Shown: positions 1 to 6,200 of the stretch, one piece after another
How the letters are laid out: the number at the start of each line of letters is the position of its first letter
Numbering within the stretch: position 1 is the first letter of the stretch
Assembly (NCBI GenBank): GCA_937924465.1
Contig: CALDSP010000084.1
Span: forward strand, 1 to 7,774
Direction: 5' to 3'
DNA from: an uncultured Leptospiraceae bacterium
GTDB lineage: Bacteria > Spirochaetota > Leptospiria > Leptospirales > Leptospiraceae
Length of the DNA stretch: 7,774 bases
Program-made: the position numbers and the translations under genes
Notes under the pieces: model-generated
What the model was told of the DNA's origin: nothing
What the model saw: only the letters and a program-made list of their open reading frames with translations
Database searches by the model: none

Positions 1-506
1 GAAGTTTTACTATAAGGATGCAAGTAAAAAAAATTATAGCTAAAACAATGATTGAAATATTCTTCTAAATTGGAAAAAGTAAAGATTTTAGGGAGTAAAT
101 GCCGTTTGCATTGGGAAGAAGATTCCATAAGAATTTTTTCGCATCTTTGCAAATTTAGATCTTTTCTATCGGAATAAAACATATTTACAAAATGAAATTC
201 AGAAATCCCAAGTTCTGTTCCCTTTTGTAACCAAAATTCTAGCTTTCCAGCTTGGGGAATGGGCATAGCTACAATTAAATTTTCATCTATAACAGAATTA
301 GAAATAGTTTCTTTTTTATAGCCCCTTTTGTCACCTAACGTAAAAAAATAAACATAAGAATTTCCGAATCCATCTCGGAATTCAATTTGAAATGGTTTTT
401 TGCTTTGAATAATCCTAAGGGCTTTTAAATGGGAAATTTCACTAGGAAGAAGGGTAATTTCTTCTTCCCAGTTTTGTTGTTTACGAAAGAATACAATTCT
501 TTCCAA
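1..506 (-). CDS. rsmE: 16S rRNA (uracil1498-N3)-methyltransferase, partial (3' end outside window)
   Basis: RsmE methylates N3 of U1498 in helix 44 of 16S rRNA, using S-adenosylmethionine, in the cytoplasm. The visible 168 codons start at a TTG (504-506) and stay open to the window edge. The first residues, MERIVFFRKQ, suit the family's N-terminus. Residues 1-70 look like the PUA-like RNA-binding domain, with SHLKALRI resembling the family's 'HL-RVLR' motif and FRDGFGN its 'FDG-G' turn. The SPOUT part starts near residue 78, with KLEFWLQKGTELGISEF (88-104), MESSSQCKRHLLPKI (127-141; the family has 'EAAEQSGR--VPEI') and YLHPYSK (161-167; E. coli has 'NLHPRAS'). The C-terminal GPEGG knot lies outside the window. 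No ATG precedes the conserved region; the first in-frame ATG is codon 81, too late. A weak purine-rich site (GAAGAC, 513-518) sits 6 nt upstream. The identification is from remembered family motifs. Confidence 0.85.
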   Translation of the reverse strand, partial: MERIVFFRKQQNWEEEITLLPSEISHLKALRIIQSKKPFQIEFRDGFGNSYVYFFTLGDKRGYKKETISNSVIDENLIVAMPIPQAGKLEFWLQKGTELGISEFHFVNMFYSDRKDLNLQRCEKILMESSSQCKRHLLPKIFTFSNLEEYFNHCFSYNFFYLHPYSKT

Positions 507-509
507 AGA

Positions 510-956
510 TTAGTCTTCTTTGTTTTCCTCTTTGTCTTTCTTTTTAGATTTTTTACCTTCTTTTTCTTGTTTATCTTTTTTTGACTTTTTAGATTTTTTT
601 TCTCCCTTGTCTTCTTTATCTTCTTTTCGTTTTTTGGACTTTTTTTCTTTACGCTCTTCGTTTTCCTCTGTTAGTTTTTTGTCCTTTTTCTTTTCTTTCT
701 TGGGTTTATCACTAGTAGTTGTCTCTTCGTCTTTTTCAGATTTTTTTGGTTTTTCTTTGTCATCGTCATCCCCTTTTCCGGGTTTTGCACGACAATAAGC
801 ATCTACCTTTGTATTGTCCTTACGGGTATAACCAGAAACCCAAGTACACTCTGAATTTGCCTTACAACTAGACTCATTAAGACCTTTACAGGGACTGTCT
901 GCATAGAGTGAAACACTCAAGAACAGAAAAAAAGTAGCAATAAAAAATTGAATCAT
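510..956 (-). CDS. Exported small protein with four-cysteine domain and lysine-rich repetitive tail, function unknown
   Basis: This 148-residue protein has three parts. Residues 1-19 are a hydrophobic signal peptide ending SLYA, with probable cleavage before Asp20 by signal peptidase I; the n-region lacks Lys or Arg, which is unusual, and there is no lipobox. Residues 21-60 hold four cysteines spaced C-x7-C-x5-C-x17-C (C23, C31, C37, C55), probably two disulfides, with CTWVSGYTRKD and YCRAK as the most motif-like stretches. Residues 61-148 are almost wholly charged: 37 of 88 are lysine and most others Glu, Asp or Ser, with KKSKK-type repeats at the end. A GAGGA Shine-Dalgarno (965-969) lies 8 nt before the ATG (954-956). 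The gene is 3 nt upstream of rsmE. The product probably acts in the periplasm or outside the cell; the tail could bind nucleic acid or acidic polymers, but that is a guess from charge. I do not recognise a named family. Confidence 0.75.
   Translation of the reverse strand: MIQFFIATFFLFLSVSLYADSPCKGLNESSCKANSECTWVSGYTRKDNTKVDAYCRAKPGKGDDDDKEKPKKSEKDEETTTSDKPKKEKKKDKKLTEENEERKEKKSKKRKEDKEDKGEKKSKKSKKDKQEKEGKKSKKKDKEENKED
538..645 (-). repeat. Degenerate KKSKK repeats encoding the C-terminal tail
   Basis: Within the exported protein, residues 105-110 (KKSKKR), 120-127 (KKSKKSKK) and 135-140 (KKSKKK) are related units about 15 residues apart, separated by Glu/Asp-rich spacers. On the plus strand this appears as T-rich runs separated by short C-containing blocks. 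The pattern suggests expansion by slippage or unequal exchange, so tail length may vary between strains; that is inference. Confidence 0.5.
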
Positions 957-1125
957 GAAATTCTTCCTCTAGGCATAAAATTTTTTTTCAAGTTTTTATG
1001 GTACATAAAATTTTACAATTTGTTTTTAATATAAGCCATGCAAGATATTATATTTGAATTACTCAGTTAAAGATTACTTTAAAAATTTTGTTTCTTATTC
1101 TTAACAAATTAAAAAAATATACTCA
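957..1125. promoter_or_regulatory. Divergent intergenic region, presumed promoters for both transcription units
   Basis: This 169-bp, very AT-rich gap separates the start of the minus-strand exported-protein gene from the start of the plus-strand kinase gene, so both promoters should lie here. No promoter stands out. Plus-strand candidates are TTGTTT (1020-1025) with GATATT (1044-1049) at 18 bp, or TTGAAT (1054-1059) with TTTAAA (1078-1083) at 18 bp; both are weak in such AT-rich DNA. The kinase ATG at 1126 has no visible Shine-Dalgarno: the 25 nt before it are almost all A and T. The gap also holds the repeats described separately. Confidence 0.45.
974..1014. repeat. Direct repeat CATAAAATTTT with an overlapping inverted repeat, possible operator
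   Basis: CATAAAATTTT occurs at 974-984 and again, identically, at 1004-1014, a 30-bp offset or close to three helical turns. The second copy is also the right arm of a perfect 7-bp inverted repeat, TTTTATG (994-1000), GTA, CATAAAA (1004-1010). The position, just upstream of the exported-protein gene and in a divergent promoter region, suits a regulator site. AT-rich DNA yields such matches by chance, so the operator reading is tentative. Confidence 0.3.
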
Positions 1126-2469
1126 ATGGACACAGTATTTCCAAAAGATCCAAAAATTACAGAATTTCTTTTTGAAATTTCTCCAATTGGACTTTTAACT
1201 TTAAATGAAAATGGAAACATATTAAGCTATAATGCATATTTTTTAAATATTTTTGGTGCTAAAAATGAAATTCATTTTCAGTCCATTCACTCGAATTTTT
1301 TCCAAAAAATTGGAATCACTGAAATTTTTATTCACAGTAAACAATCCTCAGAACCTATATTTTCTGAAATAAATTTTTCCCAAGAAGAAAAAGAAACTTA
1401 TTTGCAAATTCTTTTTATTCCCTATGAAAAAACAAAGGATGGGTATTTATATGAAGCTTTATTTGTTGATATTACGCGAAAAAAAGAAAATGAAAAAATG
1501 TTTGAACACATTAATTCATATTATCACAAACTTTTATCGGGATTACCTCCTGTAGCTACAATGAACCTAAACTTTGAAGTCAAGTATGTCAATGAACCCT
1601 TTAAAAAAGAATTTGCCAAAAAGGGAGAAATTTTGATAGGTAAAAATTTTTTAGATATTTTTACATTGAGCAACAAAGAAAAAAAAGAACTTAAAAAAAA
1701 TTTACAAAAATCTCAAAAAAGTAAAGTTCAAAACAAGGAGCTTCAAATAGGAGAAAAAATTTTTGGTTATTCTCTTTTCCAAATAGAAGATGACTTAGGA
1801 ATTATCTTGAGAGATATTACAGAAACTAGAAGTTTAGAAAAAAAAATTGAGGAACTTTATGCAGAATTAATCAAACTTCAAGAAACAGAAAGACAAAAAA
1901 TTGCTCGTGAACTTCATGATTCTGTAGGACAAACCATTTTAGCCGCAAAGCTCAATTTAAACGCTTACTACAATTCTAAAAAAAACTCTCAAGAAAAGTT
2001 TCATAGAGCAATTGAGCTAATTGATCAAACTAGCCAAGAGTTAAGAGAAATTTACTCCAATTTGTATCCCTCTGTTTTAAAAGAACTTGGGCTAGAAACT
2101 GCTTTATACTCTCTTATAAAAAATATGTTTTCAGAAAATATAAAAGTCCACTGGGAATATAAAATTTACAAAGAACCAAAAGAAGAAATCAAACTTGCAA
2201 TTTACAGAGTTATCCAAGAAGTATGCACAAACATAATCAAACATTCTAAAGCAAAACAAGTAAAATTTCACTTCTTCAGTACAGGTAGGAAAATTTTTAT
2301 TGAAGTTGATGAAGATGGAATAGGATTTGATTTGACACAGAAAACAAATTTGAAAGGATTAGGTCTAAACAATATGAAATTTCGAGTAGAAGGTTTAGGA
2401 GGGAAGTTCGAAATTTACTCTGCTCTTTCCAAAGGGGTTTCTATTCAAATTTGGTTACCACTATCATGA
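1126..2469 (+). CDS. Cytoplasmic PAS-PAS sensor histidine kinase, HisKA_3 (NarL/DegS-like) class
   Basis: The protein autophosphorylates on a histidine and passes the phosphate to its partner regulator, encoded immediately downstream. In its 447 residues, PAS-like region 1 spans about 10-120 (ISPIGLLTLNENGNILSYN, ending FVDITRKK), PAS-like region 2 about 128-235 (LPPVATMNLN, ending LRDITETR), and a helical linker follows at 235-258. The HisKA_3 H-box is RQKIARELHDSVGQ with His264 as phosphoacceptor. The ATPase domain shows the N-box QEVCTNIIKHS (Asn369), the G1 box DEDGIGF (395-401) and the G2 box GLGLNNM (411-417). No hydrophobic segment is long enough to cross the membrane, so it should sense an internal cue; no cofactor-binding residues can be assigned to the PAS regions. 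An in-frame stop at 1102-1104 limits the start to ATG 1126 or later. The stop overlaps the next start. Its class is certain, its stimulus unknown. Confidence 0.93.
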   Translation: MDTVFPKDPKITEFLFEISPIGLLTLNENGNILSYNAYFLNIFGAKNEIHFQSIHSNFFQKIGITEIFIHSKQSSEPIFSEINFSQEEKETYLQILFIPYEKTKDGYLYEALFVDITRKKENEKMFEHINSYYHKLLSGLPPVATMNLNFEVKYVNEPFKKEFAKKGEILIGKNFLDIFTLSNKEKKELKKNLQKSQKSKVQNKELQIGEKIFGYSLFQIEDDLGIILRDITETRSLEKKIEELYAELIKLQETERQKIARELHDSVGQTILAAKLNLNAYYNSKKNSQEKFHRAIELIDQTSQELREIYSNLYPSVLKELGLETALYSLIKNMFSENIKVHWEYKIYKEPKEEIKLAIYRVIQEVCTNIIKHSKAKQVKFHFFSTGRKIFIEVDEDGIGFDLTQKTNLKGLGLNNMKFRVEGLGGKFEIYSALSKGVSIQIWLPLS

Positions 2470-3125
2470 AAGCATTTCTTATTGATGATCATGCTATTTT
2501 GCGAGAGGGTTTAAAACTTATTCTCAATCAAGTAAACGACCTAAAAATTATTGGTGAAGCAGGAGATGGAAAAACCGCTCTAGAAAAAATCGAAGAATTA
2601 AAACCTAATTTAGTTTTGTTAGATATATCTTTACCTGAAATGAATGGAGTAGAGGTAGCGAGAAATATTCGTAAAAATTATCCCAATATTAAAATAATCA
2701 TATTGTCCCGACATGACAATGAAGAATATGTTCAACAACTTTTAAAACTAGGAATTCATGCTTACGTACTCAAAGATGATGCCGGTGATGATTTAATACG
2801 CGCAATTGAAGCCGTCAAACAAAATGAGCGCTATTTGAGTCCTCGTATTACTACTAAAATAGTTTCGAACTTAGAACAACAAGGAAAACGAAAAAGAAAC
2901 TTAGAGTCTGAAGAAAGTAAACTTTTTTCCATTTTAACCCACCGAGAACGGCAAATCCTTAAGCACATTGGAGAAGGAAAATCCAATGAAGAAATTTCTA
3001 AAGAACTAGGAATAGCCTTAAGGACTGTAAAAGTTCACAGACAAAACATCATGAAAAAACTTAATATTCACAATGTAGCTGAACTTGTAAAATTTGCTAT
3101 AAAATCGGGAATTGTAGAAATTTAA
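2466..3125 (+). CDS. NarL/FixJ-family response regulator with LuxR-type HTH
   Basis: This 219-residue DNA-binding regulator is the evident partner of the kinase before it. The receiver domain (about 1-120) has the acidic pair Asp7-Asp8 (FLIDDHAILREG), phosphoacceptor Asp53 (LLDISLPEMNG), switch residue Ser81 (IIILSRHD), and Tyr100 and Lys103 (HAYVLKDD), so all expected catalytic positions are present. A charged linker (138-152) leads to the LuxR/GerE HTH at 157-219, with LTHRERQILKHIGEGKSNEEI and the recognition-helix region RTVKVHRQNIMKKL. The ATG at 2466 is preferred over an in-frame TTG at 2451 because receivers begin just before the acidic pair and because ATGA overlaps the kinase stop (2467-2469), a usual sign of translational coupling. 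Candidate targets are its own operon or the downstream lipoprotein gene; neither can be shown from sequence. Confidence 0.95.
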   Translation: MKAFLIDDHAILREGLKLILNQVNDLKIIGEAGDGKTALEKIEELKPNLVLLDISLPEMNGVEVARNIRKNYPNIKIIILSRHDNEEYVQQLLKLGIHAYVLKDDAGDDLIRAIEAVKQNERYLSPRITTKIVSNLEQQGKRKRNLESEESKLFSILTHRERQILKHIGEGKSNEEISKELGIALRTVKVHRQNIMKKLNIHNVAELVKFAIKSGIVEI

Positions 3126-3157
3126 ACCTTGCTTAGTAAATTTTTTATTTTTTTTTA
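3116..3157 (+). terminator. Possible weak terminator after the response regulator
   Basis: AAATTTA (3118-3124) pairs with TAAATTT (3137-3143) around a 12-nt loop, and the stem leads into a T tract (3141-3156, interrupted by one A). The stem is only A-T pairs and overlaps the response-regulator stop codon, so it would be unstable. The T tract is the stronger part of the signal. Confidence 0.3.
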
Positions 3158-3232
3158 GTCTAATAAAAGTGTCTTGTTTTTATTGAAAAAAATATTTTCC
3201 TAAATAGTTAAATATTATAAGGAGTGTCTGAA
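3126..3232 (+). promoter_or_regulatory. Upstream region of the lipoprotein gene: candidate promoter and strong ribosome binding site
   Basis: This gap of 107 bp is long enough for a separate promoter. TTGAAA (3183-3188) with TAGTTA (3205-3210) at 16 bp is the best sigma70-like candidate, but weak. AAGGAG (3219-3224), 8 nt before the ATG at 3233, is the best Shine-Dalgarno in the window and fixes the start of the large gene. A 7-bp A-T inverted repeat (3162-3168 with 3178-3184) is too weak to interpret. Confidence 0.4.
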
Positions 3233-6200
3233 ATGCGTAATTTTTTAATTTCACTCCCCATTTTCATTTTGGCCAACTGTGCTAAAATGGAAGGAAGGAA
3301 AGTTTTACATTTTGTTCCTCTTTTTTTTGATAGTGAAGAGATTTCCATTCGCTACCCCCAAGCAAACTATAATTTGGAATTTGGATCTCCTACAGAAATT
3401 AAACCTATTCTGAAAGGAACTGTAAGCTCTTGTTCCTCTTCTGAAAATTTACCTCTTGGACTCAATCTTTCTTCAGAATGTATAATTTATGGAATACCTT
3501 TAGAAATTGTAAATAAAAAGACTTACACAATCACAGCGCGACACTTTTTTCAATCCAAAAGCACTGAAATCCAAATTACAGTAGCCCAACCTATCAGTAT
3601 TTCTTATCCTAGTTCTACTTATGTTTTGGGATTAGGTGGTTCTTATACAATTTCACCCAACGTAAATGGAACGATTCAATCTTGTGAAATTTCTCCTAGT
3701 CTTCCTTCTGGACTTTCTTTGCAAAACAACTGTAGTATAGTAGGAATTCCAATAGTGCTTTCCTCTCCCACAACTTATACAGTCACAGCTTCTAATCCAA
3801 CAAGCAGTGCTACTACTACTTTAATTATTGAAGTAAAAAATTTACCTAGTGTAAGTTTTGCTCAAGCGAGTGATAGTGGACTAGAATCTGTGGGAAGTGT
3901 AAACATACCTGTTAGTTTGTCTTTTACAGAAAATGCTATAATTAATTATATTCTTTCTGGAACATCTACTGAAGGAAGTGATTATACAATTAGTGGAAGT
4001 TTAGTATTTACAAATGGAGGACCTACTACTCAAAATCTTACGTTGAGCGTCATTGATGATACGTTATATGAAAATAATGAAACAGTTATCATTACTTTAA
4101 ATATTGTCTCTGGTGCTATTGCTGGTACTCACATGACATATACATACACAATTCAAAACAACGATTCCCCTCCACAAGTGAGTTTTAACACAAGTACAAG
4201 TTCTATTTCTGAAAATGGAATAACAGCAAATATCCAAATTGACTTATCTACAATTAGTGGATTGGACGTAACAGTTCCCATAACCATAAATACTAGTTCT
4301 ACAGCAACAAACAGTAGCGACTATTCTCTTCCTTTAAGTTCAGTCACTATTCCTGCAGGTAGTACAACAGCAAATGTTGTTGTAAATATTGTAGATGACC
4401 CTAGAGATGAAGATGATGAAACAATTATTTTAGATTTAGGAACTCCAAGCAATGCTACGTTAGGTGCAATTACCACTCATACACTTACTATTTTAGATAA
4501 TGATCCACCTCCTACAGTAGAATTTGCCAATGCCTCAAGTAGTGGGCTAGAATCTTCTATAGCAGTAAATCTTACTGTAGTTTTATCTTCTGTTTCTGAA
4601 AAGACAGTTTCAGTAAATTATGCCACAAACAATGGAACAGCCCTAGCAGGAACAGATTATACCTCTACCTCTGGCACTTTAACATTTCCTCCCGGAACTA
4701 CTTCTCAAACTATTATAGTAAATGTTACCAACGATTCAATGTATGAAGCAAATGAAACTTTTTTTGTAACCTTGAGTACTCCCACAAATGCTGGTCTTGG
4801 AACTAATACAACTCACACTTATACAATTATGAATGACGATACTGCCCCTACTGTTGAATTTAATGTGGCCTCTCAATCTGTAAACGAAAATATAGGAACA
4901 GCTACGGTCACTATACAACAAAGTGCAGTAAGTGGTTTAGATAGCACTGTGAACTTTACTATTGAAACTTCTTCCACGGCTACAGGAGGTGGAACAGACT
5001 ATTCTTATTCTCCTAGTTCTCCGGTCACAATTCTAGCTGGCTCTACCTCAATCAACCTTAGCTTTACAATTGTAAACGACACGTTGTACGAAAATGATGA
5101 AACTATTGTGATTAAACTCTCTTCAGCAACCAACGCAAGTCTAGGGACTATTAATCTGCATACACTTACAATTCAAAATGATGATCCCTTGCCTCAAGTG
5201 AGTTTTACTTCTGGAACATCTGTAAGTTTTTCAGAGGCAGTAGGAACGTATGGGCTAGCTCTAAGTCTAGATACCGCCTCAGGCTTACCTGTAACGGTAA
5301 CCTTGAACACAGCCGATGGAACAGCCACAGCAGGAAGTGATTACACTGCAGTTGTAAGCCAAGTCATTACTATTCCGGCAGGAATTACTAGTTTTACTTA
5401 TCCTATTAGTATTACAAACGACTTACTTACTGAAGGAAGTGAAAACTTTACAATTACTATGAGTTCTCCCGTGAATTCTACAATTACAGGAGGAGCTACA
5501 CAAACTGCTACTATTTTAGATAATGAAATTGCTATTACGTCTGCATTGACTATAGATTGTGATGGAAATGGAAAAATTGACCATTATCGTCTACAATTTG
5601 TAAATGACATTACTGATTCTACTTTTCCGGGTTATATTGCCAATAGTTTAGGAAGTGTTACTTCCGATTGGCTTGTAGCAGGTTACTCAAATGTAAGACT
5701 TCATCATGGAACTTCTTTCACTTGTGGAACTTATACAGATACAGCAAATGATAATACCATATACCTAAAATTTGATGAAGGAACAACTTACGATACAGGA
5801 GCCAAGCCCGATGTTACTACCTCTAGCAACCCCTTAGCAAGTGGACCTTCCGGGACCGTGGGAATCATATACACAGCAACACTTACAGAAACAGATGGAG
5901 CAAGACCTGTGGTTACAAGTATTACTCCAAATAATGGAGCAACTGGAGTAATGCCTAGTAGTTACGTACAAGTAGAATTTAGTGAAGACATGAATACTGC
6001 AACTTTTAATACTACAAATTTTACAGTCACGGGTTCAATGAGTGTTACAGGCACCGTAAGCACCATTGATAGCAAAACTCCTCGTTTCACTCCAACTTCT
6101 AGTTTAGAATACAATCAATCCCACACAGTTACCATAAACAACATGCAGGATCTTGCGGGAAATACAAATGTGCCGTTCACGTCTGGATTTACTACTGCAC

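Noticed and set aside
520..798. Plus-strand open frame of 92 codons rich in Ser, Phe and Leu
   Set aside because: It is the complement of the lysine-rich tail: AAA/AAG and GAA runs read backwards as Phe, Leu and Ser. It has no ribosome binding site or domain pattern of its own.
2451..2465. In-frame TTG as a five-residue-longer start for the response regulator
   Set aside because: It would add MVTTI before a receiver that normally begins right at the MKAFLIDD-type strand, and the ATG at 2466 forms the usual ATGA overlap with the kinase stop.
3162..3184. AATAAAA/TTTTATT inverted repeat as a terminator
   Set aside because: The stem is 7 bp of only A-T pairs with an 8-9 nt loop and is followed by A's, not T's, on the plus strand.
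4736..4921. Minus-strand open frame of 61 codons
   Set aside because: It lies wholly inside the Calx-beta coding region, which is unbroken and has clear domain repeats on the plus strand; the minus frame shows no recognisable pattern.
3843..5527. Calx-beta array considered as a CRISPR-like or DNA-level satellite repeat
   Set aside because: The period of about 340 bp, divergence between units and uninterrupted coding frame show protein-domain repetition, not a CRISPR or non-coding satellite.
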